NCBI RefSeq assembly: GCF_001445575.1
Contig: NZ_CP013200.1
Location: 806,001 to 870,000, forward strand
From: Arthrobacter alpinus
GTDB taxonomy: Bacteria; Actinomycetota; Actinomycetes; Actinomycetales; Micrococcaceae
Direction of reading: 5' to 3'
Length of the DNA stretch: 64,000 nucleotides
In this document: positions 27,668 through 36,332 of the stretch, in pieces
How positions within the stretch are numbered: position 1 is the stretch's first letter
How the letters are laid out: each line of letters starts with the position of its first letter
Translations under genes and position numbers: made by a program
Notes under the pieces: model-generated
The model's database searches: none
What the model was told of the DNA's origin: nothing
The model's input: only the letters and a program-made list of their open reading frames with translations

Positions 27668-27991
27668 GTGTACGAATCCACAGACAAAGTCACACCAGAG
27701 ACGCAAATCATTCCGCCCGAATCCGGGCTCCAGCGCACTGAAAATGACATTGCACTGAGCGTGAGCAATGTTTACAAGGTCTTCGGCAAACGACCTGCCG
27801 AAGTGATCAAGCGGCTCAAGGCCGGCAAGAAGCGCGATGAATTGACCGCGCTGGGAACGGCTGCCGTCATCGACGCCTCTTTTGAGGTCAAAAAGGGTGA
27901 GATCTTTGTGGTTATGGGGCTTTCGGGCTCCGGAAAATCCACGTTGATCCGCACTCTCAATGGCTTATGGGCCCCACCGAAGGCTCAGTAG
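27668..27991 (+). pseudogene. proV: Glycine-betaine ABC ATPase, N-terminal part (frameshifted)
   Basis: The reading frame carries the start of a ProV/OpuAA ATPase: [12 protein letters not shown], then [22 protein letters not shown] and Walker [18 protein letters not shown]. It then leaves the family sequence and stops at 27991. Inserting one C into the run at 27972-27975 would read NGLWAPTEGS and join it exactly to the frame starting at 27967, which has the rest of the protein. So this is one gene with a single-base deletion, real or a sequencing error. The start is uncertain; GTG at 27668 has AGATGGG upstream and the frame stays open to 27572. Confidence 0.82.
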
Positions 27992-29016
27992 TGGTGGGTG
28001 GGACTGATATTTCCAAGATCAGCGACAAGGAACTGCGCCGCGTTCGCCAGCAGAAAATCTCCATGGTGTTCCAGCACTTTGCGCTCATGCCGCACCGAAC
28101 CGTCCTGGAAAACGCCGCCTACGCACTTGAGGTGCAGGGCGTGGCCAAGGCTGATCGATTGGCCCGTGCCGAGAAGGTCCTGAACTTGGTGGGCCTTGAA
28201 GGTTGGGGCGCCAAGTACCCCAGCGAGCTCTCCGGCGGCATGCAACAGCGCGTTGGCCTGGCCCGCGCCCTGAGCGCAGAAACCGACATCCTGCTCATGG
28301 ATGAGGCATTCTCCGCACTGGATCCGCTGATCCGCCGCGAAATGCAGGAACAGCTGGTGCTGTTGCAGTCCGAGCTGGAGAAGACCATCATCTTCATCAC
28401 CCACGACCTCAACGAGGCCATGTTCCTGGGCGACCGGATCGCCGTCATGCGTGATGGTGAAATCGTGCAGATCGGTACTCCGGACGAGATCCTCACCAGC
28501 CCGGCCAATGACTACGTGGCCGCGTTTGTGCAGGACGTAGACAGGACCCGCGTGCTCACTGCCGGCGGCGTAATGGAGCCCGCGCTTGCCGTTGTGAACC
28601 TCTCCGGAGGCCCGCGAAACGCCTTGCGCACCATGCGTGACCTGCAGGTTTCGGCCGCCTTTGTGGTGGACCGCCGTCGTAATTACCTGGGCACCGTCCG
28701 CGACCGTGACGTTATGAAGCAGGTCGAGGCGCACAGCTCCGACCTGAACTCCGTCATCCGCAAGAGCATTGAACCGGTCAGCCCGGACACGGCACTGAAC
28801 GATCTCTTCGGCCGTGCTGTGGAGAGCCCCATTCCGCTGCCTGTGGTGGACGACGCCGGACGGCTCGTGGGTGCCTTGCCGAGAGTCACACTCTTGGCAG
28901 CCTTGGGCAACGTTCCCTCAACCACGGGTGAATTCCCCGTGGTGGATACGGCCGTGGCACCGATCCCCAAACAAGTAGTCACCGATGCACTGGCTAAAAC
29001 CGAAGGAGACGCATAG
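27967..29016 (+). pseudogene. proV: Glycine-betaine ABC ATPase, main part with CBS domains (frameshifted)
   Basis: 349 codons in the next frame: Q-loop region MVFQHFALMPHRTV, signature LSGGMQQRVGLARAL, Walker B ILLMDEAFSALDPLIRREMQ, H-loop ITHDLNEA, then a C-terminal pair of CBS domains (about 215-330) that in OpuA sense ionic strength or c-di-AMP. Without the upstream fragment it lacks Walker A and could not hydrolyse ATP. The ATG at 27967 is internal to the gene and lacks a ribosome-binding site. It is followed directly (1-bp overlap) by the permease. Confidence 0.85.
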
Positions 29017-29867
29017 TGGAAGCGAATTTCAGGATCCCACTGGGCGACTGGGTGGAAGTGGGCCTTGACTGGCTGACAACCACGCTGGATGGTTTCTTCC
29101 TTCTTGTGCGGACAGTCCTTGTTGGCGCCTATGACGGACTCGAGTGGCTGCTGCAGGCCCCTCCTTACTGGGCAATTATTGTGGTGTTTGCCGCGATTGC
29201 CTGGTGGGCGAGCGGCTGGAAGTTAGGTGTTGGTACGGCAGCTGGCTTCCTCGTGATTGTTGGCGTGAACCAATGGGAGAACGCCATGAACTCCTTGGCA
29301 CTAGTTGTCATCGCCACGGTTGTGGCCGTTGTCATCAGTATCCCGCTGGGTATCTGGGCGGCCCGTTCAGATCGGGCCTCGGCCATCATCAAGCCCATAT
29401 TGGACTTTATGCAGACCATGCCAGCCATGGTTTATTTGATTCCCGCGCTTGTCATGTTCCGGGTGGGCGTGGTCCCCGGCATTGTGGCCACGATCATCTT
29501 CTCGATGGCACCTGGCGTCCGCTTTACTGAGCTGGGCATCCGCGGCGTGGATAAGGAAGTTGTTGAGGCAGGGCACGCCTTTGGCTCCAGCCCGAGCAAA
29601 ATCTTGCGCCAGATTCAGCTACCGCTGGCGCGCCCCACCATTATGGCCGGTGTTAACCAGGTCATCATGCTCTCGCTGTCCATGGTGGTCATTGCCGGCA
29701 TGGTCGGGGCCGGCGGTTTGGGCGGAGACGTCGTTGCCAGTCTGAGCCGCATTGACGCCGGACTTGGCTTTGAGGCCGGCATTGCCGTGGTCATCCTGGC
29801 CATCTTCCTTGACCGCGTCACGGCAAGCTTCGGCACCAACGCCACCAAAAAACGCAGCAAGCAGTAA
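29016..29867 (+). CDS. proW: Glycine-betaine/proline ABC permease
   Basis: 283 residues of the ProW/OpuAB family: amphipathic N terminus (FRIPLGDWVEVGLDWLT), five to six helices, and the coupling segment VEAGHAFGSSPSKILRQIQLPLARPTIMAGVNQ. GTG start shares one base with the ATPase stop. With ATPase and binding protein it makes an osmoprotectant importer. The intact frame here argues against long-term decay of the operon. Confidence 0.93.
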   Translation: MEANFRIPLGDWVEVGLDWLTTTLDGFFLLVRTVLVGAYDGLEWLLQAPPYWAIIVVFAAIAWWASGWKLGVGTAAGFLVIVGVNQWENAMNSLALVVIATVVAVVISIPLGIWAARSDRASAIIKPILDFMQTMPAMVYLIPALVMFRVGVVPGIVATIIFSMAPGVRFTELGIRGVDKEVVEAGHAFGSSPSKILRQIQLPLARPTIMAGVNQVIMLSLSMVVIAGMVGAGGLGGDVVASLSRIDAGLGFEAGIAVVILAIFLDRVTASFGTNATKKRSKQ

Positions 29868-29951
29868 CGCCCCACAACAGGGGCAAAACATAGTTTTACA
29901 AACCAATCGCGGCAGCAATGCATTAAGTGCTGCCAATGAAAGGAATGAACC

Positions 29952-30842
29952 GTGAACAAGAAATTTTTGAGTGTAGCTGCCATTGCTGCAACATTGGCCC
30001 TGGGTTTGAGTGCCTGCGGCACGGGTAGCCAGGGGGCGGCCCTGGAGAACGGCGACAAGCAAGACCTCACCATTGCCGTCTTCAACGGCTGGGACGAAGG
30101 AATTGCGGCCTCCGAGCTGTGGAAGGTCATCCTTGATGAGAAGGGATACGACGTCAAACTGCAAAGTGCCGACGTCGCCCCTGCCTACTCTGGGCTGTCC
30201 ACCGGTGACTATGACGTGGCCCTCGATACCTGGTTGCCTGTTACGCACAAGAGCTACATCGAACAGTACGGTGACAAGCTCGTCGATCTGGGCGCCTGGA
30301 ATGACGATGCCAAGCTGACGATCTCCGTCAATGCTGATGCCCCGATCGATTCTCTGGACGAGCTGGCGGCCAACGCGGATAAGTTCGGCAACAGGATTGT
30401 TGGCATTGAGCCCGGTGCCGGCCTGACCGAAATCACCACGGACAAGGTCATCCCGGGCTACGGCCTGGACAAGATGGAATACCTGACCTCCTCCACCCCT
30501 GCCATGTTGTCGGAGCTGAAGACAGCCACCACCAAGGGCGAGAACATCGCAGTCACCTTGTGGCGCCCGCACTGGGCCTACGACGCGTTCCCGGTCAAGG
30601 ACTTGAAGGATCCCAAGGGTCTTTTGGGTACTGCCGAAGGCGTCCACACCTTCTCCCGGATGGACTTCGAGAAGGACTACCCCACGCTGAACGGGTGGCT
30701 CAAGGACTTCAAGATGGACACCAAGACGCTGGCCTCGTTGGAGAACGCCATGTTCAACGGCGAAGCAACCAAGGATTACACCGCGATCATTGAGAAGTGG
30801 ATCGGCGAGAACCAGGAATACGTGGACTCCCTCACCAAGTAA
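29952..30842 (+). CDS. proX: Glycine-betaine-binding lipoprotein
   Basis: 296 residues with lipobox LSAC near residue 21 and an OpuAC domain (LTIAVFNGWDEGIAASELWK; YDVALDTWLPVTHKSYIEQY; WRPHWAYDAFPVKDL). Aromatic residues of the betaine cage are plausible in NGWDE, DTWLP and RPHWAY. GTG start behind AAAGGAATGAACC, 84 bp after the permease; a small GCCCC/GGGGC hairpin in that gap may adjust relative expression. Confidence 0.92.
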   Translation: MNKKFLSVAAIAATLALGLSACGTGSQGAALENGDKQDLTIAVFNGWDEGIAASELWKVILDEKGYDVKLQSADVAPAYSGLSTGDYDVALDTWLPVTHKSYIEQYGDKLVDLGAWNDDAKLTISVNADAPIDSLDELAANADKFGNRIVGIEPGAGLTEITTDKVIPGYGLDKMEYLTSSTPAMLSELKTATTKGENIAVTLWRPHWAYDAFPVKDLKDPKGLLGTAEGVHTFSRMDFEKDYPTLNGWLKDFKMDTKTLASLENAMFNGEATKDYTAIIEKWIGENQEYVDSLTK

Positions 30843-30883
30843 TCCCACCACCCCAACGCTTCCTCAGATATGGGGCGCAAATG

Positions 30884-30924
30884 CGAAACGCTCCTTCACT
30901 TAAGTGCGGGAGCGTTTCGTTTTT
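30884..30924 (+). terminator. Terminator of the betaine operon
   Basis: Stem CGAAACGCTCC/GGAGCGTTTCG with an inner CACT/AGTG pairing, followed by TTTTT, 42 bp after the binding-protein stop. Confidence 0.9.
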
Positions 30925-30958
30925 AACCCCATTTGCTGAGGGAGCGTTTGGTGTGTGG

Positions 30959-31780
30959 CTACTTCCACCACGTGTCAAGCAGGGACACCGGCACGGTGCG
31001 CTTGTGCCGGCTGCGCAGAAAACGGCCTTCGATGCCCTGAGCGGCAGTTTCACTGACTTCCTTGCCCTCGAGGTAGTCGTCAATTTCGTCATACGTGATG
31101 CCGAGTTCGTCCTCGTCGGTGCGGCCGGGGACGCCGTCGAGAAGATCTGCGGTGGGAACCTTTGCCCACAGCTGTTCCGGGGCTCCGAGCTCCCGCAGCA
31201 GCGCCCGGTTCTGACGCTTGTTCAAGGTGAACAGCGGCAGGATATCGGCACCTCCGTCGCCAAACTTGGTGAAGAAGCCCGTGACGGATTCTGCTGCATG
31301 GTCGGTTCCAATGACCAGCAGGTTCTCATGTCCGGCCAATGCGTACTGGGCGATCATGCGGCTACGCGCCTTGATATTGCCCTTATTGAAGTCTGTGACA
31401 TCTTCCGTGGCCGTCTTAGCGAACTCGGCCTCAAAACCGTCAACGGCCGGGGCGATGTTGAAGGTTTGCTCAGTCTTGGCATTGATGAACTTCAGGGCTG
31501 CTTGGGCGTCATCTTCATCATGCTGAACTCCGTAGGGGAGACGCACGGCAATGAAGTTCGCCTCGATGCCCTCCGTGGCCAGTTCCTCAACCGCCAGCTG
31601 TGCCAACCGGCCGGCCAAGGAGGAATCCAGCCCGCCACTAATGCCCAACACATAACCCTTGGTGCCTGTGGCCTTGAGATAGTCCTTCAAGAACGTCACT
31701 CGCCGGGCGATTTCCGCCTTGGGGTCAATGGTGGCCTGAACGCCAAGTTCTGCAATGATCTGTGCCTGTAATTCGCGCAT
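30959..31780 (-). CDS. nadE: NH3-dependent NAD+ synthetase
   Basis: 273 residues, the short ammonia-dependent type without a glutaminase domain. The PP-loop SGGLDSS (residue ~49) binds ATP pyrophosphate; [36 protein letters not shown] and PTADLLDG match the family. It converts deamido-NAD+ to NAD+. TAAGCT lies 6 nt before the ATG, suggesting a leaderless message; divergent from pyrE, which has the same arrangement. Confidence 0.95.
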   Translation of the reverse strand: MRELQAQIIAELGVQATIDPKAEIARRVTFLKDYLKATGTKGYVLGISGGLDSSLAGRLAQLAVEELATEGIEANFIAVRLPYGVQHDEDDAQAALKFINAKTEQTFNIAPAVDGFEAEFAKTATEDVTDFNKGNIKARSRMIAQYALAGHENLLVIGTDHAAESVTGFFTKFGDGGADILPLFTLNKRQNRALLRELGAPEQLWAKVPTADLLDGVPGRTDEDELGITYDEIDDYLEGKEVSETAAQGIEGRFLRSRHKRTVPVSLLDTWWK

Positions 31781-31842
31781 GTGATCAGCTTAGTGGGTGC
31801 ATGTTTCGCCGGTGTTGCGTGCGCGCAATTAGAATGGATCCC

Positions 31843-32409
31843 ATGACCTCCACACTTGCATCCGACCGCGCCCGCCTGCTCGAACTCGTCAAGGAACTCG
31901 CCGTAGTCCACGGCAAGGTAATCCTCTCCTCCGGCAAGGAAGCCGACTACTATATCGACCTGCGCCGCATCACCCTCCACCACGAAGCTTCACGCCTCGC
32001 CGGCCGCGTCATGCTGGCCATGCTGGACGACGCCGGAATTGAGTTTGAAACCGCCGGTGGCCTGACCATGGGCGCCGACCCCGTAGGCACAGCCCTGATG
32101 CACGCAGCTGGCGACGCCGGCCGCAACATTGACGCCTTCGTGGTCCGCAAGGCGCAGAAGTCCTACGGCATGGGCCGCCAGGTTGAAGGCCCCGGTGTTG
32201 ATGGCCGCAAGGTGGTCGTCTTGGAAGACACCTCCACCACGGGCGGCTCTGCACTGACCGCAATTGAAGGTGTGCGCAAGGCAGGCGGAAACATTCAGGC
32301 CGTTGCCGTGATCGTTGACCGTGACACCGGCGCCAAGGAGCGCATCGAAGCTGAAGCCAACGTTCCATACCTCTTCATTTTCGGCAAGGACGAACTCGGC
32401 CTCTCCTAG
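31843..32409 (+). CDS. pyrE: Orotate phosphoribosyltransferase
   Basis: 188 residues; makes OMP from orotate and PRPP. The PRPP-binding loop is VVVLEDTSTTGGSALTAI and the N-terminal part has GKVILSSGKEADYYIDLRR. ATG at 31843 gives the usual length. There is no Shine-Dalgarno sequence; TAGAAT ends 7 nt upstream, fitting a leaderless start. tdk follows 63 bp later on the same strand. Confidence 0.95.
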   Translation: MTSTLASDRARLLELVKELAVVHGKVILSSGKEADYYIDLRRITLHHEASRLAGRVMLAMLDDAGIEFETAGGLTMGADPVGTALMHAAGDAGRNIDAFVVRKAQKSYGMGRQVEGPGVDGRKVVVLEDTSTTGGSALTAIEGVRKAGGNIQAVAVIVDRDTGAKERIEAEANVPYLFIFGKDELGLS

Positions 32410-32472
32410 GTCCCTCGCGCGTGGGCCCATCACGCCCGCTCAACCAGACCGAAATCCCCTGAAAGGTCCGTT

Positions 32473-33099
32473 TTGTCCAAGCTCTACTTCCGCCATGGCG
32501 CCATGAATTCCGGTAAATCAACCGGACTGCTGCAAGCCGCATTTAACTATGAGGAGCGCGGCCAGCGGGTTCTTCTTGCGAAGCCCGGCGTGGACACGAA
32601 AGGCGAGACGTCCATCGTCTCCCGACTTGGTGTGAGCCGTGAGGTGGATTTTGTCATCCCACCCGGTTCAGATGTTCGGGAATTGTTTGCCATGCAGGTG
32701 CGCGGCGACGATCCCGATGCGCTGCTGGAACACGTGGATATGGCTCCCGTCGCCTGCCTACTAGTGGACGAGGCGCAATTCCTGGACCCCGCCCAGGTTG
32801 ATGATCTCTTCCGCGTCGCCGTGCTCGACGGCGTTCCTGTCCTGGCCTACGGGCTGCGCACCGACTTCCGTACTCGCGCCTTCCCTGGGGCCGCGCGCCT
32901 CTTGGAGATTGCGCACTCGCTCGAAGAGCTGAAGACCATTTGCCGCTGCGGGCGGAAGGCCATGTTCAACACCCGCCGGGTTGGCAACGATGTGGTGTTC
33001 GATGGCGAACAGGTGGCCATTGAAGGTTCCGAGGTCTGGTACGAATCACTCTGCGGCAACTGCTACTTGGAGCTGTCCGGGGGACAGCTGGGATCCTGA
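32473..33099 (+). CDS. tdk: Thymidine kinase
   Basis: 208-residue type II thymidine kinase. P-loop GAMNSGKST, Walker B LLVDEAQFL, and the zinc-site cysteines CRCGRKA and CGNC near the C terminus with VWYESLCGNC. Salvages thymidine to dTMP. TTG start behind GAAAGG. Likely co-transcribed with pyrE, giving a pyrimidine-supply pair. Confidence 0.94.
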   Translation: MSKLYFRHGAMNSGKSTGLLQAAFNYEERGQRVLLAKPGVDTKGETSIVSRLGVSREVDFVIPPGSDVRELFAMQVRGDDPDALLEHVDMAPVACLLVDEAQFLDPAQVDDLFRVAVLDGVPVLAYGLRTDFRTRAFPGAARLLEIAHSLEELKTICRCGRKAMFNTRRVGNDVVFDGEQVAIEGSEVWYESLCGNCYLELSGGQLGS

Positions 33100-33200
33100 G
33101 GGGTTCGCTCGGAATTCGCTCCGGCCGCTTCCCCCGCACTCATGACGGGCGCCCGGGGCATTGCGCGGGCGGTGGGGAACAGCCAGGTTTGACGAAAAAA

Positions 33201-33253
33201 GACGTCGTCGCCGACCATCTTGCTCAAGGCAGGGGATGGTGGGCGACGACGTC
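33201..33253. terminator. Hairpin between tdk and the broken binding-protein gene
   Basis: 12-bp arms GACGTCGTCGCC/GGCGACGACGTC (33201-33212, 33242-33253) with a second GACCATC/GATGGT pairing inside; AAAAAA precedes it, giving a T run for minus-strand transcription. Confidence 0.7.
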
Positions 33254-33284
33254 GAGAAGCTGGGGGCCTATTGACCGGCCGGCA

Positions 33285-33906
33285 TTACGGCAACAAGGTG
33301 TCAAGCTTCGGATCAGCCTGAAGCAAACCGTCGTCCTTTGAAAGCTGGATCAGCGTGTCAAGGGCAGGCCGGTTGATCTCAGAGACGTAACTGGGCAGAA
33401 CAAGTTCCTTCGTTGCGGCCTCGTCAATCTTGGTGTAGGTCAGCAGGACTTCGCGGACCTTGTCAGGGTTGGCTGTGGCGAAGTCCAATGACTCCTTCAT
33501 CGCAGCTGTGAACTTCTTTACCAGATCCGGCTTCTCGGCGACTGTTTTTGCGGAACTGAAGTATGCGCCGATGGTCAGCTCGGGGGCCGTATCAACATAG
33601 TTGGAGGCGATGAGGGTGGCTCCTGCGGATAACCCGCGGCTAAGGAACGGCTCCACCACCAGGATGGCGTCAACCTGGCCGCGTTCGAGTGCTGCCTGCA
33701 TGTCCGGGAAGGCAAGTTCGATGAACTCAGTGGTCTTCGGATCTCCGCCTGCCTTGCGAATGGCCTGTCGGACGGTGGTGTCGTTGATGTTGTTCAACGT
33801 GTTCACGGCGACCTTTTTGCCGGCCAGATCCGCTCCGCTCTTGATGGATGAACCGGACGCGACCAGGACTCCTCCGAAGTCCGCCTTGTCTTTACCGGTC
33901 GACGCC
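33285..33906 (-). pseudogene. SsuA/NMT1-like binding protein, C-terminal fragment
   Basis: 206 residues of a nitrate/sulfonate/taurine-type binding protein (STGKDKADFGGVLVAS; LAGKKVAVNTLNNI; VDAILVVEPFLSRGL; to ...LLQADPKLDTLLP). The 5' side ends at the left border of the IS3-family element at 33907. Its signal peptide and first lobe are on the far side of the element (35182-35391). The two pieces add to 276 residues, while family members have about 330, so roughly 55 residues are gone. No ATPase or permease gene adjoins it. Without promoter and signal peptide this piece should be silent. Confidence 0.88.
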
Positions 33907-33952
33907 TGAGGTGTACTACTGATATGAGACAGTTCCTGAAAGGATTGTTCCC

Positions 33953-34243
33953 ATGTCTTCTCGACCAACTTATTCTGATGAGTTCAAAGCCGATGCCGTT
34001 GCTTTGGCTGCTTCTTCTGGCCGCCCGGTAGCTCTTGTAGCTGCTGAGCTCGGCATCTCTCTGACCGCCCTCAAACGCTGGATCAAGCTCTCTCGAGAGG
34101 GCCAAGAAGTCGACGGCCGAAAACCGGAAGTACCGGTGGATACGGCCAAGTACAAAGCGATGGAAGTTCGCCTCCGTGAACTGGAACGGGAGAATGACTT
34201 CCTAAAAAAAGTGTCGGCGTTCTTCGCCAAAGAACAACGGTAG
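33953..34243 (+). CDS. IS3-family transposase OrfA
   Basis: 96 residues: helix-turn-helix (YSDEFKADAVALAASSGRPV, AAELGISLTALKRWIK) for binding the terminal repeats, then a leucine-zipper-like coiled coil (MEVRLRELERENDFLKK). AAAGGA stands 8 nt before the ATG. Its last codons contain a seven-A run at 34204-34210 where ribosomes can slip -1 into orfB. Confidence 0.92.
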   Translation: MSSRPTYSDEFKADAVALAASSGRPVALVAAELGISLTALKRWIKLSREGQEVDGRKPEVPVDTAKYKAMEVRLRELERENDFLKKVSAFFAKEQR

Positions 34244-34245
34244 AT

Positions 34246-35136
34246 GTGAGCTACCGCTTTGTTCAGCAGGAGGAGAACGCTGGAGAAAAAGTAGCGTGGA
34301 TGTGCCGGCAACTCGGGGTTCCACGGTCCTCGTACTACCGGTGGAGAGACGCTACTGAATCACCCACAACCGTCCGTCACCGGGAGCTAACCGATCAGGT
34401 GAAGACTTTCTTTGATTCCTCCGACGGGATCTTTGGGCACCGTATGGTTCATGCGAAACTCAGCACAGCCGGTGTTGAGATATCGGTAGGGACAGTGGCC
34501 ACGATCATGGCGGAGAATGGCTGGGCAGCCAGGCGGATGCGTGCTTTCAAACGCACCACTATTCCTTCGGACCCGGATAAAGTCTTCAAGGACTTGATCG
34601 GCCGTGACTTCACCGCTGCCATCCCTGGTACCCGCATGGTGGGTGATATTACCTATCTGCGCACCGGTGAGGGGTGGCTGTATCTGGCTACCGTCATTGA
34701 CCTGTGCACCCGCATGATTGTTGGCTGGGCTATGGCTGATCACATGCGCGCATCCTTGTGTGTGAATGCTTTGACGATGGCTAGAGACCGCGGCCATCTA
34801 CAAGCTGGCGCAATTTTTCAGAGCGATCGTGGCACGCAATATACATCCAGAGAACTCGGTGCTTGGTGCACTGGCAACAGCATCCGCCAATCCATGGGAG
34901 AAACCGGCCAATGCTGGGACAACGCCGTGGCAGAGTCAGCGTTCTCGTCGCTGAAGAACGAGTTCTACCACTACTACAGCTTCGAAACCCGACAAGACGC
35001 CAGGCGGGCCACCATGCGCTACATCGAGGTCTTCTACAACCGATGGAGACCCCGCACCCACAACGACGGTCTACCGCCGGCAACTGCGATGACCAATTTC
35101 AATACCCAAAACCAGCAACAACTCGTAGCTGCCTAA
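34246..35136 (+). CDS. IS3-family transposase OrfB (DDE integrase)
   Basis: 296 residues counted from the GTG at 34246; the frame is open back past the A7 slippery run, so the active form is probably the OrfAB fusion. HTH_21 region at the N terminus (RQLGVPRSSYYRWRD), then the rve integrase core with DDE residues in GDITYL, FQSDRGTQYTS and WDNAVAESAFSSLKNE. All three acidic residues are intact, so the element may be active. A short hairpin GGCG-TTCTT-CGCC starts 5 nt after the slip site. Confidence 0.93.
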   Translation: MSYRFVQQEENAGEKVAWMCRQLGVPRSSYYRWRDATESPTTVRHRELTDQVKTFFDSSDGIFGHRMVHAKLSTAGVEISVGTVATIMAENGWAARRMRAFKRTTIPSDPDKVFKDLIGRDFTAAIPGTRMVGDITYLRTGEGWLYLATVIDLCTRMIVGWAMADHMRASLCVNALTMARDRGHLQAGAIFQSDRGTQYTSRELGAWCTGNSIRQSMGETGQCWDNAVAESAFSSLKNEFYHYYSFETRQDARRATMRYIEVFYNRWRPRTHNDGLPPATAMTNFNTQNQQQLVAA

Positions 35137-35181
35137 GTAAAAAGAAACTAACGAACTGTCCCAGATCTTTGACACACCTCA

Positions 35182-35391
35182 CTTTGTAAAGATGCCCTTG
35201 TCGATGCCGTACAGCAGCGCAATGTAGGGTGCGATGGGAATGCCACCTACTACAACCTTCGTCAATCCGGCAGATCCGGAGGCTGCGGGATTCTCGGCAG
35301 TCGCTCCGGAGGGTGATCCCTGTCCGCAACCGGTCAATGCGAACAACGCGATGGATGTCCCAGCGATAAATGTAGTCAGGCGCTTCTTCAT
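35182..35391 (-). pseudogene. SsuA/NMT1-like binding protein, N-terminal fragment
   Basis: 70 codons with GAGGAG before the ATG, a lipoprotein signal (LFALTGC), a tether and the first strand and helix of the binding fold (VVVGGIPIAPYIALLYGIDKGIF), then the insertion-sequence border. It reads in the same direction and family as the fragment at 33285-33906. The promoter side is intact, so a truncated lipoprotein could still be made. Confidence 0.88.
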
Positions 35392-35477
35392 TGAAGTCTC
35401 CTCGGTAACTTGATGTGGCAGAGACTCTCGGCTCGACCATGAACTGTGTGACTTTCGCCACTAATCAAATCTAACCA

Positions 35478-35502
35478 CAATTATTGAATAAATCAATAAT
35501 TG
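35478..35502. promoter_or_regulatory. AT-rich palindromic operator candidate
   Basis: Perfect 10-bp arms CAATTATTGA/TCAATAATTG around ATAAA, 86 bp before the N-terminal binding-protein fragment. Its AT-richness stands out and resembles the second AT-rich palindrome at 35816 next to the MarR gene; both may be sites of that regulator. Confidence 0.5.
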
Positions 35503-35798
35503 TCCATTCTGCACCCTCGATAGGCGCCCAGCGGGAGGATTTCCCGCGAGGACTCCCTGCGACAGGGTGCATGAAGTGCTTGGCATTGGCATTGCGGCGG
35601 GCCAAGGTGGCCAACGAGTCGGCATCGACGTTGGTAATAGTGACGGCAGCACCCTGAAGCTCAATTCATGGCCGCACCTGCGGGCGGGACCACGGCCGCA
35701 CCGGTGGCGATTGTCGCTTTTTCAGTAAGTGCCATGAGGGCGCTTCGCGGGTGGATATTGCCCACTTCGACCGAAGTGTGGGTGCCGTGAGCATGCAT
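35503..35798 (-). pseudogene. Degenerate coding fragment divergent from marR-like gene
   Basis: Reading from an ATG at 35798, 45 protein-like codons (MHAHGTHTSVEVGNIHP..., ATIATGAAVVPPAGAAM) end in TGA at 35661. In the next frame a protein-like stretch continues (ELQGAAVTITNVDADSLA, TLARRNANAKHFMHPV). This looks like one short gene or a gene remnant with a frameshift. I do not recognise the family. Position between a broken binding-protein gene and a MarR gene suggests a decayed target operon. Confidence 0.3.
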
Positions 35799-35815
35799 AA
35801 CACCTTAAACTCTTG

Positions 35816-35834
35816 ATATAATCAACGATTATAT
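35816..35834. promoter_or_regulatory. Palindrome with two face-to-face -10 boxes
   Basis: ATATAATC-AAC-GATTATAT is a perfect inverted repeat. It contains TATAAT on the plus strand (35817-35822, for the MarR gene at 35862) and TATAAT on the minus strand (35833-35828, for the fragment starting at 35798). A dimeric MarR protein bound here would block both promoters, the usual autoregulatory layout. Confidence 0.6.
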
Positions 35835-35861
35835 TCTTTGTTGATATTGAGAGGTAGCTCC

Positions 35862-36332
35862 ATGACGACCACGTCAGGCACCATTACCAGCACCACGGAG
35901 CGGTTCCTGGGCAGCGAACTTGCAGGGGACATTGAATTCCTGACCGCGCGCACTCGCGCGCTGGGTTCCGCTCGAGCCAACAAACTCCTGGAGCCGCTGG
36001 GGCTGAAGGTGCGGTCCTATTCGGTCCTGTCCATGGCGTGCAGCGGATTCGCCCCCACACAACGCGAGCTGGCCGAGTTCCTCTCGCTGGACCCGAGCCA
36101 GATCGTTCCGCTGGTGGACGGGTTGGAAGTCCGCGGGCTGGTTGAACGCCGCACGGATCCCCGAGACCGTCGCTCCAAGGTGGTCACCGGCACCGCCGCT
36201 GGACAGCAGCTGTATGCGAAGGCGCGTGTCGCCACCGCCCAGGGCGAGTCCATGACCATGGCAAAGCTGAACAAGGCTGAGCAGGAGACCTTGCGCGATC
36301 TGTTGTCACGCATTGCTTTCATATGTCCGTGA
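35862..36332 (+). CDS. MarR-family transcriptional regulator
   Basis: 156 residues. Winged-helix core at about 45-115 (VRSYSVLSMACSGFAPTQRELAEFLSLDPSQIVPLVDGLEVRGLVERRTDPRDRRSKV, given here in parts: recognition helix DPSQIVPLVDGLE, wing RRTDPRDRRSK). The ATG at 35862 follows GAGAGG. Likely represses itself and the divergent unit through the palindrome at 35816. Ligand unknown. Confidence 0.88.
   Translation: MTTTSGTITSTTERFLGSELAGDIEFLTARTRALGSARANKLLEPLGLKVRSYSVLSMACSGFAPTQRELAEFLSLDPSQIVPLVDGLEVRGLVERRTDPRDRRSKVVTGTAAGQQLYAKARVATAQGESMTMAKLNKAEQETLRDLLSRIAFICP

Larger units (their letters stand above)
33907..35181 (+). mobile_element. IS3-family insertion sequence
   Basis: 1,275 bp bounded by imperfect ~29-bp inverted repeats that begin TGAGGTGT on both ends and share GACAGTTC internally. 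It holds orfA and orfB with a -1 frameshift window. The bases flanking it are GCC on the left and CTT on the right, so the 3-bp target duplication usual for IS3 elements is absent. It sits inside the binding-protein gene, in the opposite orientation. Confidence 0.92.

Noticed and set aside
27960..27980. Programmed frameshifting in the betaine ATPase
   Set aside because: There is no slippery heptamer or downstream stimulator, and a single missing C in a C run explains the split more simply.
33201..33253. Second mobile-element end near the broken binding-protein gene
   Set aside because: The inverted repeat is a simple hairpin with no similarity to the IS3 terminal repeats at 33907 and 35181.
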